Origin: Sorex araneus
Taxonomy: Eukaryota; Chordata; Mammalia; Eulipotyphla; Soricidae
Direction: 5' to 3'
Assembly (NCBI RefSeq): GCF_027595985.1
Contig: NC_073302.1
Location: 282,794,668 to 282,858,667, forward strand
Length of the DNA: 64,000 bases
The translations under genes and the position numbers were made by a program. Shown in pieces: positions 12,666-23,439 of this stretch. Under the pieces are notes generated by a model. That model was not told where the DNA came from and ran no database searches. It saw only the letters and a list, made by a program, of their open reading frames with translations. Every line of letters starts with the position of its first letter. The stretch's first letter is position 1.

Positions 12666-12754
12666 TTTATTCACTTAATTCATATACAAAGATATTATGA
12701 AACAAATATATTATAAAATTACGACACTTTTTTCTGACTTCATGCATTTATTTA

Positions 12755-12932
12755 TTTTATGAAGCCACACCCTCTGTGCTCAGGGCTTAGTCCTATCTCT
12801 GCACTCAAGTGTCACTCCTAGTGGGGCTTCAAGGATCATAGTGCTGGCCTGAGGATTCAACCTGGGTTGGCTGTGCACAAGGTAGACAAACCTTGACCAT
12901 TACAAACTCTGACCACTGAACTACCTCTCCCC
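12755..12932 (-). mobile_element. SINE-A, old copy
   Basis: The antisense body tctctgcactcaagtgtcac and head aacctgggttggctgtgcac are recognisable. Several small indels are present. Confidence 0.7.
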
Positions 12933-12999
12933 CTCGTGTCTTCTTTATCAGCCTGCATGCTCTCTGCTTCAAACAGTCATGCAACAGAGCTGGAGTTCT

Positions 13000-13565
13000 T
13001 CCTGGCACAGCTCCCTGACCATATAGGGTGCTATGATTGAGCGGGAAGTCCTGAGTCCCCGGCTTAATGGGGGAGAGTTGTTGCCAGGGGAACTGGCATA
13101 ATCAGATTATTAGCTTAGTTTGAGTCCTTGCAACTGCCGAAGGCAGGGGTTCCACACCTGTGGTATCTGTAAAATTTACCGTTCCACCTCTGCATTGGAT
13201 CATAGAAACCCCACGAGACCTGGTGACACTCTGTCCCACCTAGCCCATTTAATCATAGATTTCACCTTCCTCACATAATGCATTCCGTTCTTCCCCTTAT
13301 AATCTTTCTCCAAATAAGCGTATCATATGACCATCAGTCCGTGACCCACGCGGATGGTAGGTCCCAACTTACCGATGGCATGTGTGTCCTTGAACCATCA
13401 GCCCTGGATTCCAATACTCTACATGGTCCCAGGTGCTGCAGCTGCACCAACAGCTACAAAACATATTTATTTTTCTTTTCTGCAAACCAGAGCCTGAGAG
13501 ACAGCTATTGTCCCCATAATTTCATCAAAGCCATTCATAAGAGTTTTGACTTTGTAAATCAATGA
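13000..13565. other. GC-moderate unidentified stretch
   Basis: Composition is higher in GC than the flanks. It contains an open frame (13278-13565, plus) with no recognisable domain and no other sign of coding. It could be a decayed LTR or another old repeat; I cannot name it. Confidence 0.25.
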
Positions 13566-14363
13566 CAATCACACTCCTATATTCCAAGACAATTAAAATT
13601 ACCTCATTTGTTTAGAAAACTCATGTAATCTATGATAAGCACTTATTAAATCAGGATTAATACAACAAAGTTCCATACGTATTTAATTAAAAACCTTTTT
13701 GATATGCTATTCTTTAACATCGATGTCATAATTTTATTTGATGTAAACTTTGTTACTCATTTGTATTTTTTCCTAAAAGATTGGTGACTTTTCCTTTTGT
13801 GTTCTTCCCAAATCCAAAGCATTAAAATAACTCTAAATACTTATATTCTTTCTATTAGGCCAGAGTTTTCATCCGTTTGGGTAAAAGAGGACTAATAAAG
13901 TTTTAGTATTAAACACTGACTTTTTAGGGAAATACAAAAATGCACTTGATCAGATTAGCTCATTTTAACCAGATTATATTTCCTGTAGCTTGCTTTTTTT
14001 TTTGTATTGATACCTAAAAGATGGTTTTGATAACCTTTGGTTTTATGTATATTTTTTATACTCCAGCAGCAACAATAGCAAGAAAAATATGTCAGAGTTT
14101 TTCTACATTTCTGGGAAGCTTAAGAAAATATTCATAAAATGTAAAATGTTTACTATATTCTGTCTTTAAGAAACAATTGCAAAATGTTTCTACAATGAAA
14201 GAAACTAGAACTCCCTGAGTACTGATCAAATATATTTCAAATAAGATAATATTTTACAGATTATTTTAAAATACAAAAATGAAGATTTTCAAAATAATTA
14301 AAAGCCTTACTGAATAGATAAACACAATCATTCCTACTAGCATAACTGATTTTTTAAATGGGT
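13566..14363. other. AT-rich stretch without recognised gene
   Basis: No gene or clear element. Confidence 0.45.
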
Positions 14364-14384
14364 AAAAAGAATGAGTTACATTAT

Positions 14385-14560
14385 GGGCCGGAGCGATAGC
14401 ACAGCGGGTAGGGCGTTTGCCTTGCACGCGGCCGACCTGGGTTCGATCCCCGGCATCCCATATGGTCCCCCAAGCACTGCCAGGAGCAATTCCTGAGTGC
14501 AAAGCCAGGAGTAACCCCTGAGCATCGCTGGGTGTGACCCAAAAAGCAAAAAAAAAAAAA
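14385..14560 (+). mobile_element. SINE-A, young full-length copy
   Basis: The copy is close to the apparent consensus: gggccggagcgatagcacag, cttgcacgcggccgacctgg, ggttcgatccccggcatccc and a gacccaaaaagc end with a clean A tail. The duplication aaagaatgagttacattat is present before (ending 14384) and after (14561-14579), with no mismatch. Uniform tail and perfect duplication indicate recent insertion. Confidence 0.97.
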
Positions 14561-14579
14561 AAAGAATGAGTTACATTAT

Positions 14580-14921
14580 CAATATTCTGTTTATTTTTAA
14601 AAACTTTATTACAAATTTATAATTGTTTCCTGAAGCAGTATTATTATAATATGTAGTTGCCCTGCAATTTTTTGAAAGGGAAACACCATTCTTGAAATAT
14701 TTATTTTCACATTATAAATACTCATTTAAAAGTACAACAATATAAGTTTCTGAAAAAATCAGAATGATATAATTATAACTATGGTTTTTAAGTATACTGT
14801 CATTTATTGATATAAAATTTGAGAATATTAGCTTAGAAACAAATACATTTTAAATAATTTACTAACATTTTAAAATTATTACTTACAAACATCAATTTCT
14901 ATATTTATAAATTTAGAGTGA
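14580..14921. other. AT-rich stretch without recognised gene
   Basis: Nothing identified. Confidence 0.45.
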
Positions 14922-15124
14922 TATTCACGCAGCCGACCCGAGTTCGGCCTGACAAGCTACCGAGAGTATCGAGCCCATACTGCAGAGCCTGGCAAGCTAC
15001 CCGTGCATATTGGATATGCCAAAAACAGTAGCAATAAGTCTCTCAAGACTTATTGTTAAGTCTTGAGAGACGTTACTGGTGCCCGCTTGGACAAATTGAT
15101 GAGCAACGGGATGACAGTGACATA
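14922..15124 (+). mobile_element. SINE-B with deleted head and an enlarged internal hairpin
   Basis: Only the end of the head remains (cacgcagccgacccgagttc). It is followed by cctgacaagctaccgagagt and atatgccaaaaacagtagca. The RTE 3' module (gacgttactggtgcccgctt) and a gatgacagtgaca end are present. At the module junction there is a perfect inverted repeat not seen at this length in the other copies (15038-15071). Confidence 0.88.
15038..15071. repeat. Perfect 15-base inverted repeat with 4-base loop
   Basis: The left arm gtctctcaagactta (15038-15052) and right arm taagtcttgagagac (15057-15071) are exact reverse complements around ttgt. Ordinary SINE-B copies have only a short gtctc...gagac symmetry here. 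Confidence 0.97.
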
Positions 15125-16518
15125 ATAATATTGATACATGATTTACTCACATTCAAGAAAAAGACACTACTGAAAAACCTGACTAATCTATAAAGCACTA
15201 CAAATATAATTCACAGTAACTATTATCAACATCAATATCTTAATGATGTATGACAGAAGAAAATACAAAGAATTAACATTGATTTATAAAGCTGCTGGAT
15301 ATTTTCTGCAATTATTAAATCATGATTAATTGAGTCACATTCTTTATAAATGGTCAGTGAAATATGACTTTCTAGAAATCAAAATAAAAACAACTCAAAA
15401 GTCCACCTAAATTGTTTAAAAATTTAATTGAAATTGTGTCAAGTTGTGTTTTCATATAGTTACCTCTACTCACTTTCTTGATTATTTAAGAAGTTTTTAA
15501 GTTATATATAAATTCTCTGGGACATGTTTTACAGTTGCATCAATTGCATATAATTCAATGATATAAATAATAATTTGCTTTTTATTTTGTCCTTGCTACA
15601 GATGTCTGTACTTTATGGGCTTTTTATACTGGTACAGTGAAATATTTATTTTTAATTTCATCTAGCTTGCAAAAGTGTATTTTTATTGTCATAGAGATGA
15701 CACTAGATACTGAAATATAAAGGTCATTTGTTTATTAAACACAAGGTCACAAATTATTGTGGCCTTTTATTTTATGACAAATTCCATCAGCTTTTCTAGG
15801 TTAAGATTGATCTCTATCCTGCCTGCCATCTAGATTGTCAGATATAGTTTTATTAGGATTGACCTGTCAACCATGACGTGTTGTCAGCCACAGTCCTGAA
15901 AAATAAAACTAGTTCATACATTTTCAGAGCTTCAAATTTTGCTCAGCCAAATCTTTCAGCAGTTTTGTACCTTTCTAAGGGATTTCTCAATAACCTTACT
16001 TTTAAATTTAGTGTATTACAATTTAATGAACATTTGCGATGCATCAAAACTGGATTCCAGTAAATTCATAATCAGAGGTAAAAGAGCTTCCTCTAAGATA
16101 TGTACCACTATGACTAAGTCACTCTCTTTTCTAAGTATTCCATTGTCTAACTTGTTACTCCCATAAGACATGGCGTTTGGTATATATACCTGGCAGGAGA
16201 GATACCACGATCATGAAGATGGTTTTCCTTGGGTGGGGCTTGTTCACTGCACTCTGGATGTGCTGACCTCTGAGATTTTCCCAAATGTGGGAAACTCTAC
16301 TGCATAACTTGTGGTAGTGGAGATAGAATTGCACCCTTCCTTGTAACCAAAAATGTTTGCTGTTTATGTTTTTTCCTAGCATTGTTTAGACCTTGTAAAA
16401 GATCATTGCTTATGATATAAAATCCCCTATTTTCTATCTTCCCTAGATTTAAATGCTTTAATTTACTGTAATCATAGTTATATATGTAGTTATATATATG
16501 CATATGTATTTGCATATA
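15125..16518. other. AT-rich stretch without recognised gene
   Basis: No gene identified. Open frames at 15878-16166 (plus) and 16155-16554 (minus) carry no domain I recognise. Confidence 0.45.
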
Positions 16519-16774
16519 TCTGTAGCACTGTAGAACTGTTGCCCCATTGATCATCGATTTGCTCTACTGGGCACAAGTAACGTCACCATTGTGAGACTTG
16601 TTGTTTCTGTTTTTGGCTTATCGAATATGCCATGAGAAGCTTGCCAGGTTCTGCCGTGCAGGCGGGATATTCCCAGTAGCTTGCGGGCTTTCCGAGAGGG
16701 ACAGAGGAATTGAAGCCAGATCAGGTGCTTGTAAGGCAAACACCCTACCTACTGTGCTATAACTCCAGACCCCA
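16519..16774 (-). mobile_element. SINE-B, full length
   Basis: Antisense landmarks in order: ccattgatcatcgatttgct, gtaacgtcaccattgtgaga, agcttgccaggttctgccgt, gagagggacagaggaattga and tactgtgctataactccaga. Moderately diverged. Confidence 0.93.
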
Positions 16775-17437
16775 TTCAAATATCATATATCATATTAATA
16801 TTAATAATATTTATATTATATATTATCACCATATGTTCATGCTAGATTTAATGAGTCAAATGATAAAGTAGAATTCCTTTTTTCAGATCATAACTTCATA
16901 TGTATTTCAAAATATAATAAAAATCTTTTTTGCAAGAATTGATCTTTCACGTGTATGACCTACATAACAACTAGCATCAAATAAGGATCTGTTCATTTTT
17001 TTTATTAAGGGTTTTATTAAGCTGAAGTCAATTATCTTGTCCTACCTCCTACTGTATTTTCTAATTCTGTTTGGCTATCTTTAGCATCCAATTCTTTTCC
17101 TTACTCACCTACCCACAAATCACATGTATCTGACCTATTGCCCAAAGAACTCCTATTCCTTTGTGTTTCTTTATAAAGCAGCCAAACAATGTGAGTTTCC
17201 CACCCTTCCAAAATGCCCAAGGATTTATCACTCCTGGGTCTTGATCCTTATACTCCTTCCCAGAAAGAAACTTTCTACAAAAGTTAATATTCAAAACACC
17301 TAGGATATTTGCATTCAATTTTTAACACTTTTTCTCCTCATGATTTGACCTACTTTTCTTAAACCTCTCTCTCCATAATTATATAAATATATGAAAAGTT
17401 ATGTATAATATTTTTCACATATATGTGCCATAAAAAA
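16775..17437. other. AT-rich stretch without recognised gene
   Basis: No gene or clear element. Confidence 0.45.
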
Positions 17438-17601
17438 TTGAGGGTCACACCTGTCAGTACTTACTCCTTGTTCTGTGCTCAGGAATGACTTCTGAACGGC
17501 TCGGGGGGACTAATGGATTCCTGGCATCAAACTGGGGTTGCTTCAATCTAAGCAAATTCCTTGCATGTGCTATCTCTCCTGCTGAACTATCTCTCCAGTC
17601 A
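17438..17601 (-). mobile_element. SINE-A, old copy
   Basis: Antisense gtgctcaggaatgacttctg, then ggggactaatggattcctgg, a decayed head and ctatctctccagtcac at the end. Confidence 0.7.
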
Positions 17602-17991
17602 CCAAACTATCTGTGCTTTTCAAATAATTTAGCTTCATTTATCTTTTTTTCTTCATCCTTTATTTTTTTTTTATGGAACAGTACTTACAGAGAATCCTAG
17701 ACTGAATTATGTAAACTATATTAGTTCTGCTTCTTGGGATCTCAAGGCACACAGGGATCCTCAATCACCAGGGTACTCCTGCTGGTATTCATGGAGAAAG
17801 AGTAGATCAGCAACCAGAAGTGCTTGTGCCTTTATTGTCTCAATTAATTATGCCTGGTTTTAAACTATGTATGGATGGGAGGAAGAGAATAGTTATTATA
17901 TGACTTCTGCCTCTGTTTCCAACTTCTGATTTTGCTGTGTTTTTCACCTTTCAACCATCCTTCATGCAGAAGTTTGCATTCTTGAATAATT

Positions 17992-18247
17992 CACTATCAC
18001 TGTCACTGTCACTGTCATCCCATTGCTCATCGATTTGCTCGAGTGGGCATCAATAACATCTCTAGTGTGAGACTTGTTGTTACTGTTTTTGACATATCGA
18101 ATACACCACAGGTAGCTTGCCAGGCTCTGCCATGCGGGCGAACTACTCTCAGTAGCTTGCCCGGCTCTCCAAGAGGGGAGTAGGAATTGAACCCAGGTCA
18201 GCTGTGTGTACGGCAAATGTCCTACCACTGTGCTATCGCTCCAGCCC
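17992..18247 (-). mobile_element. SINE-B with target-site duplication
   Basis: Full antisense element from ctatcactgtcactgtcact to gctatcgctccagcccc. The flanking duplication is cttgaataatt (17981-17991) and cttgaattatt (18248-18258), with one mismatch. The tail is the RTE-like TGACAG repeat, not poly(A). Confidence 0.94.
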
Positions 18248-18258
18248 CTTGAATTATT

Positions 18259-18839
18259 AAGTGTTCAATACTCTCCTCTTATGGAATAGGACATTCCACA
18301 AGTGTCCTATATTTATGTGTTTATATTTTCTTTTTGACACTCAATCAGAAACTTATTAGGTTCCTTTCATTTTAATCAACTACACTTCTGAAATATATTT
18401 TCTAAAAAGCTACCTTGTTGCTTTTTAAAGCATCCAGTATTACGTGTTGGAGGAGTTGAGCTGGAAGGTGAGACCATTGGTTGATTCAAAATCTACAGCA
18501 AAGCAATCAGAGATCCCTTACCTAAAACCCCAGTACCCTGAATATTTGATCTACTCACATGTCCCGTATAAGTTTTCCTCAAGATGCAGCCTTAGGAAAG
18601 TTTGTGTTATCAAATACATGTACCTAGTGCATTTAAGGTACTAAGTCAAGGTGGAATTGCTGAACAGCAAAACTGTAAGTAATTACTGAAGTAGGAAGTT
18701 GGTCAGAGTGCTGCTGAAATTCTGAAGATGCTGCAAGAGGGAGTGGAGATCTACTTGTCAAGTTGCACAAGATGGAGCTTATCTGCACATGCCCTTTGAC
18801 TTGGAGACGACTATCAAGCTAAACGCAGTGTGAGAGCTA
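18259..18839. other. Stretch without recognised gene
   Basis: Nothing identified. It serves as the unduplicated flank of the L1 insertion that follows. Confidence 0.45.
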
Positions 18840-19371
18840 GACCCTGTTTTTTTTTTTTAATTTTATTGAATCACTGTGAGATAGTTACAAGCTTTCATGT
18901 TTGGGCTACAATCTCACAATGATCAAACACCCATCCCTCCACCAGTACATATTCCCCACCACCAATATCCCGGGTATACCCCCCCTTTCCCACCCTCCCC
19001 CTGCCTCTAAGGCAGACAATATTCCCCATACTCTCTCTCTACTTTTGAGCATTATGGCTTGCAACACAGACACTGAGAAGTCATCATTTTTGGTCCATTA
19101 TCTACTTTCGGCATGCATCTCCTATCCGGACTGGTTCCTCCAGCCATCATTTTCTTAGTGATCCCTTCTCCATTCCATCTGCATTCTCCCCCTGCTCATG
19201 AAGCAGTCTTTCAGCTATGGGGCAATCCCACTGGCCTTGTATCTATTGTCCTTGGGTGTCAGCCTCATGTGATGCTACCCCACACTCCACAAATGAGTAC
19301 AGTCCCTCTATGTCTGTCCCTCTCTTTCTAAATCATTTCAATTAGCATGATACTCTCCATGTTTATCCATA

Positions 19372-19674
19372 TGTAAGAAAACACGCAACCCGGAGATTCT
19401 TCTGGCAGCAATTTATTTGGAAACCTTCTCATGCAAAACGGGAAAGAAGAGGAACGAGGGACGAATGAGAAGAAACCACACCTAGCTAGGCAGTTTCCCT
19501 CCTTATATACCCCTCGCTGCCTGCTTACGCCCAAGTGTGTGCAGCTGATAGACTAGTTACAGCTCGTGGCATGACAAGACATCCTGATTCCTTATCAGGT
19601 CTTATCTACTAAGCACAGTGTAATTAACACGAAACAGGTGTCCACGAAGCACGGTCCCGTGGCGGCTCTCCACA
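19372..19674 (-). mobile_element. Solo LTR of a class II (ERVK/IAP-like) endogenous retrovirus
   Basis: The 303-base block interrupts the antisense L1 and is bounded by TG...CA on both strands. Read on the minus strand it begins tgtggagagccgccacgg. It has a TATA box (gggtatataagg, near 19500-19512), an aataaa signal (antisense at 19412-19417) about 40 bases from the end, and ends in ttttcttaca. The layout and the aataaa...gcagaagaatc ending resemble IAP/ERVK LTRs. No gag, pol or env is present, as expected after recombination between two LTRs. The six flanking bases (tccata and gccatc) match at four positions, compatible with an aged six-base duplication. Confidence 0.8.
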
Positions 19675-20128
19675 GCCATCTATAAGCAAATTTTATGACT
19701 TCATCTCTCCTAACAGCTGCATAGTATCCCATTGTGTAGATGTACCAAAATTTATTTAACCAGTCATCTGTTTTAGGGCACTTATGTTGTTGTTTCCATA
19801 TTTTGGCTATTGTGAACAGTGTTGCAATGAATATGTAGGTACAGATGTCATTTCTACTGTGCTCTTTTGCATCCTTGGGATATATTCTCAGAAGTGGTAT
19901 TGTGGGGTCATATGGAAGCTCAATTTCTAGTTTTTGAAGGACTGTGCATATTATTTTCCAGAAAGCCTCGACCAGTCCACATTCCCAACAGTGAAGGAGC
20001 CTCTCTTTTTCCCCACATCCATGCCAGCACTGGTTGCTTTTGTTCTTTTGAATATGTGGCCAGTCTCTGTGCTGTAAGATGATATATCATTGTTGTTTTG
20101 ATTTGCATCTCCCTGATGACTAGTGCAG
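19675..20128 (-). pseudogene. L1 ORF2 C-terminal remnant, antisense part
   Basis: Minus-strand translation gives REMQIKTTMIYHLTAQRL, a conserved stretch of L1 ORF2 (reverse transcriptase/endonuclease polyprotein, C-terminal region). The sequence downstream, towards lower coordinates, matches the ORF2 tail until it is cut by the solo LTR. Stops and frameshifts make it non-functional. Confidence 0.88.
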
Positions 20129-20130
20129 AG

Positions 20131-20806
20131 TGGAACAAGGAAAGCCTCTTCAACAAGTGGTGCTGGGAAAACTGAATAACTATCTGCAAAAAAAAAAAAA
20201 AATGAACTCTGACCTCTGTCTAATGCCAGGCACAAAAGTCAGATCGAAGTGGATTAAAGACCTCAATATCAGACATGAATCTTTTGGGTTTTTTTTTCTG
20301 CTTTTGGGTCTAACCTGGCGATGCACAGGGGTTATTCCTGGCTCTGCACTCAGGAATTACTCCTGGCGGTGCTCAGGGACCATATGGGATGCTGGGAATC
20401 GAACCCAGGTCTGCTGCGTGCAAGGCAAATGACCTACCCACTGTGCTATTGCTCCAGCCCCTCAGACACGAATCTATAAGGTTCATAGAAGAAAATGTAG
20501 TCAGAACTCTCCATGACATTGAAGCTAAAAGCATCTTTAAGGACGAAACAGCACTGACTATGCAAGTCGAAGCAAACATAAACAAATGGGACTACATCAA
20601 ACTAAGAAGCTTCTGCACTTCAAAAGAAATAGTGACCCAAATACAGAAAGAACCCACAGAATGGGAAAGAATATTTACCCAATACCCATATGATAAGGGA
20701 TTAATATCCAGGATATACAAGATACTTGTAGAACTTTATAAGAACAAATCCTCCAACCCCATCAAAAAATGGGGAGAAGAAATGAACAGAAGTTTCCTCA
20801 AAAATG
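20131..20806 (+). pseudogene. L1 ORF2 C-terminal remnant, sense (inverted) part, split by a SINE
   Basis: Before the SINE the frame reads SLFNKWCWEN and RSKWIKDLNI. After it the reading continues with NKWDYIKLRSFCTSKE, TEWERIFTQYPYDKGLISRI and NPIKKWGEEMNRSF, all typical of the L1 ORF2 C-terminal region. The continuous open frame 20389-20832 begins inside the SINE, so its first residues are not L1. Confidence 0.92.
20283..20461 (-). mobile_element. SINE-A inserted in L1 ORF2, with target-site duplication
   Basis: A near-consensus antisense copy runs from the T run to ctattgctccagcccc. The duplication is tcagacatgaatct (20269-20282) and tcagacacgaatct (20462-20475), with one mismatch. Its position proves it is younger than the L1. 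Confidence 0.96.
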
Positions 20807-20820
20807 GACCCTGTTTTTTA

Positions 20821-21005
20821 GGGGCCATATAGCACAGATGTGAAGGCATTTCTTTGAGCAGAGTCAATCTCACTTTAATCCCAATCTTGATTTAAACATT
20901 GGTACCACCACACAGGATCCCCTCACACTAATCGGACTTTCACTTGAGGACTGAGCCAACAGGAAGCCCAGAGCACCACCAGGTGTGGCCTACTCTTCCA
21001 CCCGA
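20821..21005 (+). mobile_element. Old SINE-A-like copy
   Basis: The head ggggccatatagcacagatg and the body end cagagcaccaccaggtgtgg are seen. The middle is decayed. It lies directly after the L1 right-hand duplication. Confidence 0.55.
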
Positions 21006-22362
21006 AAAATAAACAATAGTAATTTTTTATTCCTAAAAGTAATATGTATTTTAAGGACTCATTTAATCTTCAGTGTACAGCTCACTTATCTGTACTCTGA
21101 GCAAGTAAGTCAAACTCATTTCTTAAACCCATCCACTTACTTTATTTGGCAATAATCCTGTTGGTTTCTTCATCATTTGAAGTTTTATAAGAAACTTGTC
21201 TTTCTTTACCCAATTTAAGTAACAGGGAATATGTAGTTGCACTAATTATGTTGCAAAAAATTTTAACCCAGGGAAAGACAAGATGTTTGAAGATTGTATA
21301 TTTTTTTCTGGTTAAAATTATTGTTTTGTGTTCCGTAAAGAATAATCAAATGCATCTTCCATCATCCAATAAATATCAACTTTGATTTTTAGAAACTCTA
21401 AGTAGCAGAAGACTTGGGGGGATATTTTTATGAATTATTGTTCTCATTTTGAAATGCCAGGGTGGAGTGGAGATCACTCATTTTGTAGATCATTTTGCAA
21501 TGCCACATGTTTGGCATATAGTAGCAGAAATTTTCCTCCTTAGGCAGAACATTGAAGTTGGACTCTACTCTGCATATGGTATGCTTATTGGATAGATATA
21601 TTTTTTAAAAAACACATAGAAGTGTTTTGAAAGCACTTTTTGGATGTATTGAAATTTACAACTTCCTGATGCTACTACAAATAAATAAATAAATAAATAA
21701 ATAAAGTCCATTCTACTTCAGAGCAACTGAGAACACTGTAGCCAAGATTTTAACAGTCATTAAGGTGATTCAAGAAACTTGAAATAAAATATTTCACCTA
21801 CTCTCTGATTGATAATTTGCAACCTTTTCCTTCAGTTTCCTAGAATTGTTCTGAAATAAAGCAAAGAACATAAAAAAGTAAAAAACACTCCCCTCAAAAA
21901 AAACTACTGAACCAATATAATATCTTATAAAAGATATTCCTATTGTTATTCTCATGTATTTTTCAAAAGAGCTCACAACCTCTGATGTGAAACATTATCT
22001 TTTACTCATTTTTCATTTTTAAATAAGGTAATTATTCTCTCTAAGTAATACTTCACCTCCTCTCCTGTGAATTTCCACATTGACTTAAGCACATCTATAT
22101 TATGGAGCATACTATAGAAGTATTTTATTTTGAAGATCCAATTTAGATTAAATAAAAAATTAGTTAAAGGATAAAGTTCCCATGTATCTCCTATATAACT
22201 GTCTTTTTCCCTATTTTTTACCTATATAATTATTAAAATCACAAAGACAGTATCATACATCATTGTAACTAAATCTCATAGTTTATTTTTCCATTTCACT
22301 TTATTTGTATTCTTTGGCTTTTAGCAAAAGTAAGTACTGTACTTAAGTAAGTAAGTACTTAC
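21006..22362. other. AT-rich stretch, with one microsatellite
   Basis: No gene found. An (AATA)n array sits at 21678-21705. From about 22318 to 22362 there are short gtaagta/cttact palindromic repeats just upstream of the RTE fragment. Confidence 0.45.
21678..21705. repeat. (AAAT)n microsatellite
   Basis: About seven AAAT units in a pure run. Confidence 0.95.
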
Positions 22363-22822
22363 TCAGAGACCTGGGCCCTAAGCAAACAAGATAAGAACGT
22401 TATTAGGGTATCCCAAAGAGGAATTGAAAGAGCTATGCTAGGAGTGTTGTGTCTCACTCAAGTGAGAGAAGTAATCTGGAGTTCTGACCTCCATTAACGG
22501 CCAAGAATCAAGGATGCTGTCTCATTTGCCAAGACATCAAAAATCAGATGGGCCAGACATATAATATGACTCAGAGACAACCGCTGGACTAGAGCTGTTA
22601 CCAACCGGATTCCACGGAAAGTCAAAAGACCTCATGGCCGTCCACTTACGAGATGGTCAGACTTCCTCATCAAAACCCTGGATTGTCGCTCTTTGTGTTC
22701 CTGAGCGAACAGATACCATTGGGCTACACTAGCACTCGACAGGGATGGATGGAGATGTTACTGGCACCCACTTGAGCAAATCAAAGATTAATGGGATGAC
22801 AAGTGATACAAGTGATTTATAA
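22363..22822 (+). mobile_element. RTE LINE, 5'-truncated 3' end
   Basis: The fragment begins in the C-terminal part of the RTE protein (actcagagacctggg, corresponding to a SETW motif). It runs to the 3' end atggagatgttactggcacc, ttgagcaaatcaaagattaa and a gatgacaagtgatacaagtg tail. It aligns throughout with the second half of the copy at 28.3-29.4 kb. Its 3' end (caaatcaaagat) differs from the caaatcgatgagca form used by SINE-B, so at least two RTE 3' subfamilies are present. Confidence 0.9.
22390..22800 (+). pseudogene. RTE reverse transcriptase C-terminal region, broken
   Basis: With frame corrections the translation shows RDNRWTRAVTNRIPRKVKR, then PLTRWSDFLIKTLD, RYHWATLALDRD and WHPLEQI. 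These match the conserved C-terminal block of the RTE clade as I know it from nematode RTE elements (WAGHVMR, RWTRAV, WIPRD, RPPTRWSDFF, HWATLARDRD, WRPLEQ). Stops such as the one after ARHII and two frameshifts make it inactive. Confidence 0.85.
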
Positions 22823-22854
22823 CTCTCAAAAATACACTCTAATTATATTAATTA

Positions 22855-23093
22855 GGACTGGAGCGATAGCACAGTAGGTAGGGCATTCGCCTTGCACAGA
22901 GCCTACCTGAATTCAATTCCTCCATCCCTCTCGGAGAACTTTGCAAGCTACTAAAAGGGACAGAGGAATCGAACCCGGGTCAGATATCATTGGGCTACAC
23001 TAGCACGCAACAGGGACAAATGGAGACGTTACTGTTGCCTGCTAAAGCAAATGGAAGATCACCTGGAAGACAAGTTATACAAGTGAAGTACTG
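22855..23093 (+). mobile_element. Chimeric SINE: tRNA head, short RTE 5' module, antisense SINE-head piece, long RTE 3' end
   Basis: Parts in order: head ggactggagcgatagcacag to aattcaattcc; RTE 5' module start ctctcggagaactttgcaag; a piece gggacagaggaatcgaaccc (22957-22976) that is antisense SINE head; then an RTE 3' region (atcattgggctacactagca) longer than in SINE-B. The tail is agacaagttatacaagtg, of the RTE subfamily in the preceding element. The RTE part matches the fragment ending at 22822, only about 30 bases upstream. Confidence 0.85.
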
Positions 23094-23097
23094 TAAC

Positions 23098-23321
23098 TCT
23101 GTAGTACTGTTGTCCCATTTTTCATCTATTTGCTTAAGAGGCATCTTGTTGTTACTGTTTGTGGCATATAGGATATGGCACAGGTAGCTTGCCAGGTTCT
23201 GCTCTGCAGGTGAGATACTCTTGGTAGCTTGCCATGCTCTTCAAGAGGGACGAAGGAATCGAACCTGGGACAGCCACGTGCAAGGCAAATGCCCTATCCG
23301 AAGTGCTATTGCTCCAGTTCA
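23098..23321 (-). mobile_element. SINE-B, full length
   Basis: The antisense order is intact from tactgttgtcccatttttca through agcttgccaggttctgctct to gtgctattgctccagttc. It lies tail to tail with the chimeric SINE just before it. Confidence 0.9.
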
Positions 23322-23439
23322 ACAAAAGTTAAAGGTTATGAATTCACCATTTCAGAATTGTCCAGAATAGGTTAGCATCATTGAATCCTCTCCTTCTTCT
23401 ACTTGCCTTTTCCTTTGAACTCCCCTCTCCACTGACTTT

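Larger units (their letters stand above)
18853..20806 (-). mobile_element. L1 insertion with inverted 5' part (twin-priming structure), secondarily nested
   Basis: The 3' part runs on the minus strand from the poly(T) at 18847-18858 to about 20128 and includes the L1 3' UTR and the end of ORF2. The 5' part runs on the plus strand from about 20131 to 20806. In L1 order, the plus part stops near EEMNRSF and the minus part resumes near ALVIREMQ, so only a few dozen bases are missing at the inversion joint. The 13-base duplication gaccctgtttttt flanks the whole unit (18840-18852 and 20807-20819). A solo LTR (19372-19674) and a SINE-A (20283-20461) were inserted later. Confidence 0.95.

Noticed and set aside
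12342-12674. Minus-strand open frame with long SLSLSL run
   Set aside because: It is the translation of the (AG)n array inside an L1 3' UTR.
14385-14460. tRNA gene signals (A- and B-box, clover-leaf-like head)
   Set aside because: The same head occurs in dozens of SINE copies with flanking duplications. These are tRNA-derived SINE heads, not tRNA genes.
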